Shown here piece by piece: positions 7,883-16,128 of a stretch of 64,000 bases of DNA. Position 1 is the first letter of the stretch. Every line of letters begins with the position of its first letter. A program made the translations under genes and the position numbers. Source of the DNA: Humidesulfovibrio sp. (lineage in GTDB: Bacteria; Desulfobacterota; Desulfovibrionia; Desulfovibrionales; Desulfovibrionaceae); NCBI RefSeq assembly GCF_031082295.1, contig NZ_JAVHLD010000010.1:40701-104700 (forward strand), in the 5' to 3' direction. The notes beneath the pieces are model-generated. The model saw only the letters and a program-made list of their open reading frames with translations, searched no databases and was not told where the DNA came from.

Positions 7883-8994
7883 GCCTGGGCCTCCTCGGGC
7901 TGGGGCGAAGCCTTGGGCGCCGCCGGACGTGCGCGCTTCAAGCTCACGGAATATGTCAGGAAAAACTGCCCGGCCAGCACGCAGAGCAGGATGGCGCCCT
8001 CCATGATCTGGCCGAAAGCCGCCGGTATCTGGAGCTCCAGCTGCATGGCCTCCACGCCCACGCGCAGCGCCGCCAGCAGAAAGGCCGTGAAGGCGATGGG
8101 CCAGGGCTTGAGCCGCGCCAGCCAGGCCACCACGATGGCCGTGTAGCCGTAGCCCACCATCAGGGTCGGCTGGAGGCGGCCGAGGGTGGCCGAGGTCTCG
8201 ATGCTCCCGGCCAGTCCGGCCAGTGCCCCGCCCAGCCCCATGACCAGCAGGACCAGGAACCCGTAGGGCAGCCGCGCGTAGCGGGCCACGCGCTCGCCCT
8301 CGCCGCAGGCGGCCAGCTCGAAGCCCAGGCGCGTGCGGTTGAGAAAAACGCTGTAGGCCACGCCCGCGAGGGGACAGGCCAGCAGGCCCCAGTGCAGTTT
8401 TCCGAGCACCCCGGGCCAGATGCGCGAGAGCTGCGCGGCAGGGGGGAACTCAGGACTCATGGGGAAGCCGAAGCTCAGGGGATCCTTCCACGCGCCGAAC
8501 ACAAGGTATTCCAGCACCAGGATGCCGACATAGTTGAGCATGAGCGAGGAGATGATCTCGTTCACGCCAAGGCGCAGGCGCAGCCAGGCGGGGATGAGCC
8601 CCCAGAGCGCGCCCAGGATGAGCGCCGAGAGCAGCATGAGCGGCATCAACACCACCGCCGGCTGCCCGCCGAAGGTGAGCGCGGCCCAGGTGGCGCCCAC
8701 CGCGCCCAGGGCGAACTGGCCCTCGGCGCCGATGTTCCATATCTGCATGCGGAAGGACAAGGCCACCCCAAGGGAGCAAAGGAAGATGGGGATGGCCTTC
8801 AGGAGCGCGTCGAGCAGGGCGTGGGTCTGGCCAAAGGCCCCCCGGAAGAGCACTGCAAGGCCACCCAGGGCGGGCTTTCCGGCCAGGGCGAGCATGAGCG
8901 CGCATACGCAAAGAGACAGGGCCAGGGCGCACAGGTAGACCACCGGTGCGCCCCGGCCCAAAGCTTCTTCGCGTTTGTGCAAGGTCAGGAGCAT
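7879..8994 (-). CDS. BMP-type ABC importer permease 1
   Basis: A 371-residue inner-membrane permease (NupP/YufP-like). After a short cytoplasmic lead it has a long run of hydrophobic helices. The segment SFRMQIWNIGAEGQFALGAVGA (about residues 80-102) is the typical conserved loop of this subunit. An excellent ribosome binding site (AAAGGAG) precedes the ATG. It follows the binding-protein gene by 14 bases and overlaps the second permease by 4. Together the four genes encode a full importer; nucleosides or purine bases are the likely cargo, from family and neighbours. Confidence 0.95.
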   Translation of the reverse strand: MLLTLHKREEALGRGAPVVYLCALALSLCVCALMLALAGKPALGGLAVLFRGAFGQTHALLDALLKAIPIFLCSLGVALSFRMQIWNIGAEGQFALGAVGATWAALTFGGQPAVVLMPLMLLSALILGALWGLIPAWLRLRLGVNEIISSLMLNYVGILVLEYLVFGAWKDPLSFGFPMSPEFPPAAQLSRIWPGVLGKLHWGLLACPLAGVAYSVFLNRTRLGFELAACGEGERVARYARLPYGFLVLLVMGLGGALAGLAGSIETSATLGRLQPTLMVGYGYTAIVVAWLARLKPWPIAFTAFLLAALRVGVEAMQLELQIPAAFGQIMEGAILLCVLAGQFFLTYSVSLKRARPAAPKASPQPEEAQA

Positions 8995-9008
8995 CTGTCT
9001 CCTTTCGG

Positions 9009-10142
9009 CTACTGCACGCTGCCGACGACGCCTTCAACAAACCACGTCATGCCGAGCAGTTCCTTGTCCTCGGCCTTGACGCCGTCGGCAATCTTGATCT
9101 TGCCGCCCTGGTCCTTGATGGGGCCGACGAAGATCTTGTCCTCGCCCTTGACCAGCTCGGCCTTCTTGGCCAGGACCTTGTCGGCGACCGCCTTGGGGAC
9201 CATGGGGCCGAAGGGCGCGATGTCCACGATGCCCTTGTCCATGCCCCACCAAATGGAACGGTTGCCGGTCCACTTGCCCTCGCGAACTTCCTTCACGATG
9301 GCCTCATACAGCGGAGCCCAGTTCCACACGGCCGAGGTCAGGTGCGCCTTGGGCGCGAACTTGGCCATGTCGGAGTTGTAGCCGATGGAGTACTTGCCGC
9401 GCTGCTGGGCGGCCTCCTGCGGGCCGGGGGAGTCCTGGTGCTGGGCGATGACGTCGGCGTTCACGTCAAGCAGGCTGATGGCGGCGTCCTTCTCCAGGGC
9501 CGGGTCGAACCAGGTCTTGGTCCAGACCACGCGCACCTGGGCCTTGGGGTTCACGCTGCGCGCGCCAAGGGTGAAGGCGTTGATGCCGCGGATGACCTCG
9601 GGGATCGGGAAGGCGGCCACGTAGCCGATGATGTTGCTCTTGGTCATGGAGCCGGCCACCATGCCGGTGAGGTAGCGCGCCTGGTAGATGCGGCCGAAGT
9701 AGTTGGAGACGTTCTCACCGGCCTTGAAGCCGGAGCAGTGCATGAACTTGACCTTCGGGAAGTCCTTGGCCACCTTCATGGTCGGGTCCATGAACCCAAA
9801 GCTGGTGGTGAAGATCAGGTCATAGCCGCTGCGGGCCATGTTCTCGATGACGCGCTCGGCGTCCGCGCCTTCCTTCACGGCCTCGACGATGGAGGCCTTG
9901 ACGTCCGGCAGCGCCTCGATGGCCATGCGGCCCTGGTCATGCGCCCAGGAGTAGCCCGCGTCGCCCACGGGCGAGGTGTACACGAAGCCGACCTTGAGTT
10001 CGCCGGTCTTGGGGCCTTCGGCGGCCGGAGCGGCCTTCTCGGCAGGCTTCTCGGCGGCCTTCTCGCAGCCGGTCAAGACAAGGGTCAGGCCCAGGGCCAG
10101 GGACAGCGCACATGCGCCAACGCTCCGCAACAGCTTTTTCAT
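9009..10142 (-). CDS. BMP-family substrate-binding lipoprotein (purine nucleoside/base uptake)
   Basis: A 377-residue periplasmic binding protein anchored as a lipoprotein: signal MKKLLRS, hydrophobic core, lipobox LTGC (cysteine about residue 25), then an Ala/Glu/Lys/Pro linker. The mature domain is the BMP/PnrA fold, with KVGFVYTSPVGDAGYSWAHDQGR near the start and DLIFTTSFGFMDP in the middle. Family members bind purine nucleosides or related bases. An upstream ATG at 10154 is in frame, but GGAGG lies within those four codons at ideal distance from the ATG at 10142, so 10142 is chosen. It is first of the four transporter genes and sits behind gpt, supporting purine salvage as the role. Confidence 0.95.
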   Translation of the reverse strand: MKKLLRSVGACALSLALGLTLVLTGCEKAAEKPAEKAAPAAEGPKTGELKVGFVYTSPVGDAGYSWAHDQGRMAIEALPDVKASIVEAVKEGADAERVIENMARSGYDLIFTTSFGFMDPTMKVAKDFPKVKFMHCSGFKAGENVSNYFGRIYQARYLTGMVAGSMTKSNIIGYVAAFPIPEVIRGINAFTLGARSVNPKAQVRVVWTKTWFDPALEKDAAISLLDVNADVIAQHQDSPGPQEAAQQRGKYSIGYNSDMAKFAPKAHLTSAVWNWAPLYEAIVKEVREGKWTGNRSIWWGMDKGIVDIAPFGPMVPKAVADKVLAKKAELVKGEDKIFVGPIKDQGGKIKIADGVKAEDKELLGMTWFVEGVVGSVQ

Positions 10143-10196
10143 GAAATCCTCCATTCTGGTGTGCCCCGGAAGCGGCCAGGGCGGCCGAGTTCAGTA

Positions 10197-10235
10197 TATA
10201 CAGCCGGCGGCCCGCACTGTTCGTCGGGCCGTATA
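10197..10235 (-). promoter_or_regulatory. Structured gpt-BMP intergenic element (two-step hairpin)
   Basis: In the 116-base gap between the gpt stop and the binding-protein start, TATAC (10197-10201) pairs with GTATA (10231-10235). Inside this, GGCCCG (10209-10214) pairs with CGGGCC (10225-10230), leaving a 7-base one-sided bulge and a 10-base loop. No T-run follows in the minus direction, so it is not a standard terminator. It could be an RNA regulatory element of the transporter or an mRNA-processing stem. It does not match the purine riboswitch core that I know. Confidence 0.4.
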
Positions 10236-10258
10236 GTCCACGTGAGGCCTGAGCGCCC

Positions 10259-10741
10259 CTACTCCTTGATCTTGGCGATGGGCGGCACGAACTGCGCGCC
10301 CGCGTCCCAGGGAAACAGAATCCAGGTGTCCTGACTGACTTCGGTGATGAAGGTGTCCACCAGGGGACGGCCTTCGGGCTTGGCGTACACCGTGGCGAAA
10401 TGCGCCTTGGGCAGCATCTCGCGCACCATGCGCGCCGTGCGTCCCGTGTCCACCAGGTCATCCACCAGCAGCCAGCCGTCGCCGTCGCCCTCGGGGCGGC
10501 TGCCGAGCAGGCAGGCTTCACCGCGCTCCTGCCAGTCATAGCTTGAGACGCAGATGGTGTCGATGTGCCGGATGTCGAGCTCACGCGCGAGGATGGCCGC
10601 GGGTACAAGGCCGCCGCGGGTGATGGCGTGGATGCCCCTGAACGGCCCGCGCTCCATGAGTCGCCAGGAGAGAGCCCGGCAGTCGCGGTGCAGTTGCTCC
10701 CAGGAGACGGGATAGATCTTGTCGTAAGGTTTCTGGTCCAC
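10259..10741 (-). CDS. gpt: Xanthine-guanine phosphoribosyltransferase-like enzyme
   Basis: A 160-residue type I phosphoribosyltransferase closely resembling E. coli Gpt (152 residues). It makes XMP, GMP or IMP from the base and PRPP. Conserved blocks are [23 protein letters not shown], the PRPP loop [16 protein letters not shown], and [20 protein letters not shown]. An in-frame ATG at 10801 would add 20 unrelated residues. The GTG at 10741 has AAGGGG at good spacing and gives the family length, so it is the chosen start. The BMP importer follows 116 bases downstream, so import and phosphoribosyl trapping of purines appear linked. Confidence 0.92.
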   Translation of the reverse strand: MDQKPYDKIYPVSWEQLHRDCRALSWRLMERGPFRGIHAITRGGLVPAAILARELDIRHIDTICVSSYDWQERGEACLLGSRPEGDGDGWLLVDDLVDTGRTARMVREMLPKAHFATVYAKPEGRPLVDTFITEVSQDTWILFPWDAGAQFVPPIAKIKE

Positions 10742-10811
10742 CAGGCGCCCCTTCTTGGAGGGCCGACCTATAGCCGAGAGCACGGGCAGAGGCAAGCCCA
10801 AGCGTGAAGCG

Positions 10812-10834
10812 GCCCCGCTACGGCGTTGCGGGGC
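10812..10834 (-). terminator. Candidate terminator of the glucokinase gene
   Basis: GCCCCGC (10812-10818) and GCGGGGC (10828-10834) form a 7-bp GC-only stem with a 9-base loop, 10 bases past the glucokinase stop. Only scattered T residues follow on the minus strand, so termination may be weak and some read-through into gpt is possible. Confidence 0.45.
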
Positions 10835-10844
10835 GTCGGAAAAC

Positions 10845-11816
10845 CTAGGCCCGGCGGCGCAGGCGCTGCGAGCCGAAGATGGCCGCGCCGAACACGCCGG
10901 AATCCTCGTTGATGTTCAGCATCACCGGCAGGCCGGAGAGCAGGTCGTGGTGCGAGGGCGAGAGCCGGAACTCCTCCATGAAGGCGGGGTGCTCCACCAG
11001 GATGGGATTCTTGGCCGCCACGCCGCCACAGAGGTAGACCCCGCCCAGGGCCAGCACGGACAGGGCGTAGTTGCGGGCCGCGCGGGCATAGAAGCGGGCG
11101 AACCATTCCACCGTGTGCGGAAAGTTTGGCAGGCGCGGCGCCAGCATCGCCGGGGTCAGCACCTCGCCGGCGAGAAACGCGTGCAGGCGGGAAAGCCCGG
11201 ACCCGGAAACCACGGCGTCGCCATGGCAGTAGGCCAGACCAGTGGCGCGGCGGACATATTCCCCGTAGGCGTGCTCGTTGTCGCCCACGAAGGGGAAAGC
11301 CACGTGTCCGGCCTCGGAGGGCACGGCCAGGAAACCATTGCGCCCGTCCGGCACCAGGGCGCAGTGGCCAAGCCCCGTTCCCGCGCCGATGACCGCCACG
11401 GCACCCCCCACGACGAGGCGGGCATCGGAGCGGCTGGCCTGCAGCACGCGGGCATCGCGCACGGCGCGGCTGCGGCTGGCGAAGGCCTGGGCTGCGAAGT
11501 CGTTCAGCAGCGCACCGCGCCCAAGCCCGACTTTGGTGATGTCGTACAGGTCGATGTTCCACTTGATGTTCGGCGGGCGGCAAAAGCGCCCCTGCACCGG
11601 CCCGGGGACTGCCAGCACGGCCAGGTCGCAGGAGGAGGCGGCAAAGGGCCTCTGCTCAGAAAAGAGAAGTTCCAGCAGGGCATGCAGGGACTCGGATTCC
11701 TGGGTCGGCAAGCGGGCGATGCTCAGAAGACGCGGCTCATCAGCCTCTCCGAGAAGCTCGAAGAAACCAAAACGGCTGTAGGTGCCGCCTATGTCCGCTG
11801 CAAGAATCCGCTGCAT
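10845..11816 (-). CDS. glk: Glucokinase (Glk family)
   Basis: A 323-residue sugar kinase of the bacterial Glk (non-ROK) family, which makes glucose-6-phosphate from glucose and ATP in the cytoplasm. The phosphate-1 motif [13 protein letters not shown] begins at residue 5. A sugar-binding NDF triad is seen in [23 protein letters not shown] and SEAGHVAF follow in the expected order, and LCGGVAAKN closes the ATP site. Length is normal. The promoter region upstream carries a short dyad, GTTCA-GCGT-TGAAC, at 11857-11870. The neighbours are functionally unrelated, so it is probably a single-gene unit. Confidence 0.93.
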   Translation of the reverse strand: MQRILAADIGGTYSRFGFFELLGEADEPRLLSIARLPTQESESLHALLELLFSEQRPFAASSCDLAVLAVPGPVQGRFCRPPNIKWNIDLYDITKVGLGRGALLNDFAAQAFASRSRAVRDARVLQASRSDARLVVGGAVAVIGAGTGLGHCALVPDGRNGFLAVPSEAGHVAFPFVGDNEHAYGEYVRRATGLAYCHGDAVVSGSGLSRLHAFLAGEVLTPAMLAPRLPNFPHTVEWFARFYARAARNYALSVLALGGVYLCGGVAAKNPILVEHPAFMEEFRLSPSHHDLLSGLPVMLNINEDSGVFGAAIFGSQRLRRRA

Positions 11817-11909
11817 GCGCCCCGCGTGGTCACGTTGAGGATAGTCGCGCCAACCCGTTCAGCGTTGAACACCTATATTAAGCTAGCAGAAGATGAGGAA
11901 AAAGACAAA

Positions 11910-11936
11910 GGGGGGAGCCAAGCTCCCCCCCCATTC
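11910..11936 (-). terminator. Intrinsic terminator of the motB-motA operon
   Basis: GGGGGGAGC (11910-11918) and GCTCCCCCC (11922-11930) form a perfect 9-bp stem with a 3-base loop. On the minus strand it is followed by a T-rich stretch (CTTTGTCTTTTT), as expected of a Rho-independent terminator just after motA. Confidence 0.8.
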
Positions 11937-11956
11937 TGCGTGCGCTGTAAAGAATG

Positions 11957-12901
11957 CTACACGGCCCGCGCCAGCGGCGACATCCGCAGGTGCCCGGGCG
12001 AGGGCATCTCCATTGGCTGCGGCATGGGCACTGCATCGTTGAAGGGCTTGGGCTCGCTGGCCTCGCGGTGTTCGTTGGCCGCGCGTTCGTTGGCAGCGCG
12101 CTGCCGGGTGATGTACTTCTTGGTGATGGCCCGCAACAGCTCGGTCTTGCCCGTGCGCTCGTCCGGAGAGAGGAAGCTCGTGAGCTTCTTTTCCAGCCGG
12201 TGCGAATTCTGCTCCTTGGCGATGGCGATGATGCCCTCCATGATGAGCTTCTGGTTCAGCATCTCGGCATTGGTGTTGAAGTTGATGCTCTCGGCGATGG
12301 GCGCCAGGATGAGGTTCGAGATGACCACGCCGTAAAGGGTCGAGATGAAGGCCACGGGGATGCTCGAAACCAGGGCCTGGGTGTCGTTGATGCCGGAGAG
12401 CATGCCGATGAGGCCGATGACGCTGCCCGCCACGCCGAAAGCCGGGGCGGCCTTGGCCATGGTCTGGAACACGCGCTCGCTCTGCTGGCGGCGGTCCTGG
12501 AAGAAGCTCATCTCCGTGTTCAGGAATTCACGGATGTCGCGCTCCTTGTAGTTGTCCACCAGGAAGGCCACGGCGCCGCGCAGGAATTCGTCGCCAATCT
12601 TCTGACGGATGGCCTCGAGGGACAGGACGCCCTCCACGCGCGACTTCACCGAAAGTTCCAGCAGCACGCGCACGATGTCGTCCGGCGTGGGCTGCTTTCT
12701 CGTGTAGCAGCTGCGGGCCACCAGGAAGGCGGTCCGGATGCGCTCGAAGGGGTAGCTCATGAACAGGGCCGCGAAGAGCCCGGCCACCACGATGAGGAAG
12801 GCCGCCATGTTCCAATACACGGCCAGACCGCCGCTCATCCAGAACCCGCCGATGAAGATGGCCGTGCACAGGCCGACGCCCAGCATGTTGCGCTTGCTCA
12901 T
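11957..12901 (-). CDS. motA: Flagellar motor stator protein MotA-like (MotA/TolQ/ExbB family)
   Basis: A 314-residue inner-membrane channel subunit. Two hydrophobic helices lie at the start (residues 7-24 and 30-50). A cytoplasmic loop follows (PFERIRTAFLVARSCYTRKQPTPDDIVRVL). A second helix pair includes the family signature AAPAFGVAGSVIGLIGML, then VAFISTLYGVVISNLILAPIAE. The last 45 residues are a Pro/Met-rich tail. It sits 11 bases after the motB-like gene and ends at a strong terminator. MotA normally precedes MotB; here the order is reversed. Assignment to the flagellar stator, rather than another TolQ-type pump, rests on length, partner and the sigma-54-like promoter. Confidence 0.85.
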   Translation of the reverse strand: MSKRNMLGVGLCTAIFIGGFWMSGGLAVYWNMAAFLIVVAGLFAALFMSYPFERIRTAFLVARSCYTRKQPTPDDIVRVLLELSVKSRVEGVLSLEAIRQKIGDEFLRGAVAFLVDNYKERDIREFLNTEMSFFQDRRQQSERVFQTMAKAAPAFGVAGSVIGLIGMLSGINDTQALVSSIPVAFISTLYGVVISNLILAPIAESINFNTNAEMLNQKLIMEGIIAIAKEQNSHRLEKKLTSFLSPDERTGKTELLRAITKKYITRQRAANERAANEHREASEPKPFNDAVPMPQPMEMPSPGHLRMSPLARAV

Positions 12902-12912
12902 AACAATCCCCC

Positions 12913-13635
12913 TTACATGTCAGTCAAGACGAGCACTTCCACCCGCCGGTTTCGCCTGCCCGCGTCTTCCGCCGAGGTCGGGACCTCAGGCTGGAACGAG
13001 CCGCGCCCGGTGACGAGGAAGCGCTTTGCATCGAGTTTCGCCGTACGGATGAAATATTCTGCCACGCTGGCGGCCCTGCGGGCAGAAAGCCCCAGGCTCT
13101 CCGCCTCGCCGCCGTCCTTGCCGCCCGCCTCGCCCTCGGCTGCATGGCCAACCACGAGCACGGCCCCGCTGCTCACGCGCAGGATCTCGGCAATGCGGGC
13201 CAGATAAGGCGCGCTGTTCTGCGCGAGGTCGGCCCCGCCGGGCGCGAAGAACAGGTCTCCGCGCAGAAACACGCGCACCTGGCGGTCGGTCTCGCGCACC
13301 ACGGAGATGCCGAGGTTGTCCGACTGGTAGTAGGTCTCGCGCTTCGCCTGGCCGGCTATGTCCTGAAAGGCCTTGCCCCCGCGAACGGGATCCTCGAGCT
13401 GGCCCAGGAAGGCCTGCATGGGATCGGTGGGGGCCTTGGTCTCCGCGACGGGCTGACGCGGCGGCGGGCTCTGGTCCTTGTGGGTGCTGGAATAGATGAA
13501 CAGCGCGGCGAAGACCACGAACATGATCATCATCAGGTCCGACCAGGGGACCGCCCAGTCGGCGAAATTTCCGCCGCCCGCTAGAATCCCCGTTCTTCCC
13601 GGACCATGTCCGCTGTGCCTCTCGCGTCTGTTCAT
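12913..13635 (-). CDS. motB: Flagellar motor stator protein MotB-like (OmpA domain)
   Basis: A 240-residue protein with a short cytoplasmic lead and one transmembrane helix (WSDLMMIMFVVFAALFIY, about residues 31-48). The helix begins with the aspartate that in MotB carries protons. A linker follows, then an OmpA-type peptidoglycan-binding domain (about residues 120-240: VLVVGHAAEGE, RAASVAEYFI, GRRNRRVEVLV). The usual GHTD reads GHAAE, a small deviation. The ATG at 13635 has GAGGTG at good spacing; upstream in-frame codons overlap another gene and look non-coding. It precedes motA and has a sigma-54-type promoter 58 bases upstream. Confidence 0.87.
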   Translation of the reverse strand: MNRRERHSGHGPGRTGILAGGGNFADWAVPWSDLMMIMFVVFAALFIYSSTHKDQSPPPRQPVAETKAPTDPMQAFLGQLEDPVRGGKAFQDIAGQAKRETYYQSDNLGISVVRETDRQVRVFLRGDLFFAPGGADLAQNSAPYLARIAEILRVSSGAVLVVGHAAEGEAGGKDGGEAESLGLSARRAASVAEYFIRTAKLDAKRFLVTGRGSFQPEVPTSAEDAGRRNRRVEVLVLTDM

Positions 13636-13692
13636 GCGCACCTCGCATCGGCTTCCGCCCTGGGATGTTCCGAGGGTCGGCGATGACATCCA

Positions 13693-13708
13693 AGCAAATT
13701 GTCTGCCA
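13693..13708 (-). promoter_or_regulatory. Sigma-54-type promoter of motB-motA
   Basis: Read on the minus strand, the site is TGGCAGACAATTTGCT. It has the invariant GG and GC at the -24/-12 spacing, and TTGCT matches the -12 element exactly. Transcription would begin near 13681, about 45 bases before the motB ATG. Sigma-54 control of polar flagellar genes is well known. Confidence 0.7.
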
Positions 13709-13833
13709 AGACTGTAATACACTGCATCGACAGCGTTATTTCCGGCAGCGCAAGGACCGGGCGGCGGAAGCGCCAAAACTCCGGCGTTCCCAAAAGGCGC
13801 GCTCCAGGCTATGCTCCGGGCCGGAGGTGAACC

Positions 13834-14748
13834 ATGCGCATCCTGCTCACCGGGGCCAGCGGTTTTCTTGGCGGGATCTTCTGCCGAGAGCTTGCGGGAG
13901 AACATGAGATAACCGGCCTGTGCCAATCGCGAGAGGTCCGCCAGCCGGGAGTCTGCGCCAGGCAGCTCGACTTGACCGACGCCCGCGCCGTGGCCGAGCT
14001 GCTCCGGGCCGGGCGCTTCGACGCCGTCGTCCACGCCGCCGCCCTGTCCAATCCCAACCAGTGCCAGCAGCAGCCGGAGCTCTCGCGCCGGGTGAACGTG
14101 GAGGCCACCACGGTCCTGGCCGACCTTTGCGCGCAAGCGGGCCTGCCCCTGGCCTTCACCTCCACGGACCTCGTGTTCGACGGCCAGGGCAGCCTCTACG
14201 CCGAGGACGCGCCCCCCTCCCCGGTATCGCTCTACGGCGAGCACAAGGCGCTGGCCGAGCAGGCCGTGCTGGCGCGCCACCCCGAGGGCGGGCTGGTCTG
14301 CCGCCTGCCGCTCATGTTCGGCCGCTCCGAGCCCGGCGCAACGTGCTTCCTGGACGGCTTCCTGGCCTGCGCGAAACGCGGCGAGCCCCTGCGCCTGTTC
14401 GAGGACGAGTTCCGCTCGCCAGCCGACGCCGCCGACGTGGCCCGCGGTTTGGTGCTGATGCTTGAGCGCGGGGCCAGGGGCATCCTGCACCTGGGCGGGC
14501 CGGAGAGGCTCTCGCGCCTGGAGTTCGGACAAAAGCTCAAGGAGGCCCTGCGCGCGCCCGGCCCCGGTGCCCATGTCGCACCGGAGCTTACGCTTGTGCC
14601 CACGCGCCAGGCCGATGTGCCCATGGCCGCACCGCGCCCGCGCGACGTGTCGCTCTCAAGCGGCCGCGCCGTGTCCCTTGGCTTCGCCCCGGCCACCGTG
14701 GCCCAGGCCTTGCCGCGCGTGCTCAGGCAAGCGCCCACGGCGGATTGA
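13834..14748 (+). CDS. NAD(P)-dependent sugar-nucleotide reductase/epimerase (RmlD-like SDR)
   Basis: A 304-residue extended short-chain dehydrogenase/reductase. The Rossmann motif GASGFLG starts at residue 7. FTSTDLVFDGQGSLYAE and the catalytic YGEHK (Tyr-x-x-x-Lys) resemble RmlD, which reduces dTDP-4-keto-rhamnose, but other RmlD-like proteins have different substrates. The usual rml partners are absent here, so the reaction is left open. GGAGG precedes the ATG. The maf gene starts 32 bases after its stop codon, so the two are probably co-transcribed. Confidence 0.88.
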   Translation: MRILLTGASGFLGGIFCRELAGEHEITGLCQSREVRQPGVCARQLDLTDARAVAELLRAGRFDAVVHAAALSNPNQCQQQPELSRRVNVEATTVLADLCAQAGLPLAFTSTDLVFDGQGSLYAEDAPPSPVSLYGEHKALAEQAVLARHPEGGLVCRLPLMFGRSEPGATCFLDGFLACAKRGEPLRLFEDEFRSPADAADVARGLVLMLERGARGILHLGGPERLSRLEFGQKLKEALRAPGPGAHVAPELTLVPTRQADVPMAAPRPRDVSLSSGRAVSLGFAPATVAQALPRVLRQAPTAD

Positions 14749-14780
14749 CTCGAACCGCAAATGGAGTCACAAGCCCCCGC

Positions 14781-15428
14781 ATGACAAACGCATATCTTTC
14801 CGATGCGCCCCTGGGCGCCTACCGCACGCTTTCGGCCCTGGTGCTGGCCTCAAACTCTCCGCGCCGCCGCGACCTGCTGGGCTCGCTCGGCCTGGCGCTG
14901 GAAATCTGCCCGAGCAACGCACCCGAGCCGCCGCCCCTGCCCCTGGAGGAGCCTTGCGACTACGCCAAGCGCATGGCCCGCATGAAGACCCTGGACGTGG
15001 CCGTGCTGTACCCGGAGTGCGCCGTGCTCGGCGCGGACACCATCGTCGTGCTGCCCGCCAGCGAGGCGGCGCCCGCCCAGATTCTCGGCAAGCCCGCGGA
15101 CGAGGCCGACGCCCTGCGCATGCTGACCCTGCTCTCGGGCCGGGCGCACCAGGTCGTCACCGGCTGCTGCCTCGCCCTGCCCGGGCAAGAGGAGCCCCTC
15201 TGCTTCGCGGAGGTGACCGAGGTCGCCATGCGCGCAAGCACCCGCGAGGAGCTCGCCGCCTACATCGCCACGGGCGAACCCGCGGACAAGGCCGGGGCGT
15301 ACGCCATCCAGGGCCTGGGCGCGTTCCTGGTGGAGCGCGTCTGCGGCTCGTACACCAACGTGGTGGGCCTGCCTGTGGCCGAGTGCGCGCGGCATCTGCT
15401 TGACAAGGGCCTCATCGCGGCGAGATAG
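14781..15428 (+). CDS. maf: Maf-family nucleoside triphosphate pyrophosphatase
   Basis: A 215-residue Maf protein. These cytoplasmic enzymes hydrolyse non-canonical or excess nucleoside triphosphates (dTTP/UTP or m7GTP types) to monophosphates. The signature LASNSPRRRDLL is near residue 21. GADTIVVLP, the GKPADEADALRML motif and YAIQGLGAFLVERVCGSYTNVVGLP complete the family pattern. A TTG at 14745 overlaps the preceding stop codon but would add 12 unconserved residues; the ATG at 14781 is preferred though its ribosome binding site is weak. It lies between the RmlD-like and methyltransferase genes on the same strand. Confidence 0.93.
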   Translation: MTNAYLSDAPLGAYRTLSALVLASNSPRRRDLLGSLGLALEICPSNAPEPPPLPLEEPCDYAKRMARMKTLDVAVLYPECAVLGADTIVVLPASEAAPAQILGKPADEADALRMLTLLSGRAHQVVTGCCLALPGQEEPLCFAEVTEVAMRASTREELAAYIATGEPADKAGAYAIQGLGAFLVERVCGSYTNVVGLPVAECARHLLDKGLIAAR

Positions 15429-15466
15429 AATGCTCTGAGCGCGTTGCCCTTGCGCCAGGAGACACC

Positions 15467-16087
15467 ATGACCGACGCTTTTGCCGACAAGGCCGCCGCCT
15501 GGGACGACAACCCTGTGCGCGTGGCCGTGGCCCGGGCTTTTTTCCATGCCGCCCTGCCCCTGGCCGGGGCCGCCGCCAGCGGAAACGTGCTGGACTTCGG
15601 CTGCGGCACCGGGCTGCTCGGCCTGCTGTTCGCGTGCGCCGCCCGCAGGGTGGACATGGTGGACACCTCGCCCGCCATGGCCCAGGTGCTGCGCGCCAAG
15701 ATCGCCAGCCAGGGCCTGGGCAACGTGGCCGTGCACGTGGGCGAGCTGACGGATCTGGCCCTGCCCGAGGCCTCCTTCGACCTCGTGATCTCACTGAACG
15801 CCCTGCACCACATCGCCGACATCCCCCCGGTGCTGGCCCAGCTCGCCCGGCTGTGCGCGCCCGGCGCGCAGGTCCTCCTCGCCGACCTGATGGCCGAGGA
15901 CGGCAGCTTCCACGGCGCGGAGACGGTCCAGCACAACGGCTTCGACCCCGACGCGCTGAAGCCTCTTTTGGAGTCGTGCGGCCTGCGCGTCCAGTCAACC
16001 CTCCAGCACCACACCATCCGCAAGCCCGACGCGGCTGGCGCCATCCGCGACTATCCGCAGTTCCTGCTGCATGCCTGCAAGCCCTGA
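15467..16087 (+). CDS. Class I SAM-dependent methyltransferase
   Basis: A 206-residue methyltransferase of the UbiE/Methyltransf_11 type. The SAM-binding motif I is VLDFGCGTGLLGLLFA (about residues 43-58). An acidic motif II follows (VDMVDTSPAM), and LPEASFDLVISLNALHHI holds motif IV. A good AGGAG site lies before the ATG. The substrate is not determined; proteins with this layout act on small molecules as well as macromolecules. It sits in a same-strand run with maf and pgpA, with gaps of about 40 bases. Confidence 0.9.
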   Translation: MTDAFADKAAAWDDNPVRVAVARAFFHAALPLAGAAASGNVLDFGCGTGLLGLLFACAARRVDMVDTSPAMAQVLRAKIASQGLGNVAVHVGELTDLALPEASFDLVISLNALHHIADIPPVLAQLARLCAPGAQVLLADLMAEDGSFHGAETVQHNGFDPDALKPLLESCGLRVQSTLQHHTIRKPDAAGAIRDYPQFLLHACKP

Positions 16088-16128
16088 CCGCATGATCCTG
16101 ACCGCCACAATCTGACAGGAGGCCCGCC

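Noticed and set aside
5339..8146. A 935-codon open frame on the plus strand opposite the ABC importer
   Set aside because: It is the antisense of genes with clear ABC motifs. Its product is rich in His, Gln, Gly and Arg, as expected from reading a GC-rich gene backwards, and has no recognisable domain.
10155..10258. Purine riboswitch before the BMP importer
   Set aside because: A hairpin is present, but the conserved purine-riboswitch junction and loop sequences that I know are missing. It is reported only as a structured element.
12913..14574. A 553-codon reading of the motB gene extending over the RmlD-like gene
   Set aside because: The upstream part is antisense to a gene with a clear Rossmann motif and crosses the sigma-54-type promoter. 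The ATG at 13635 has a good ribosome binding site.
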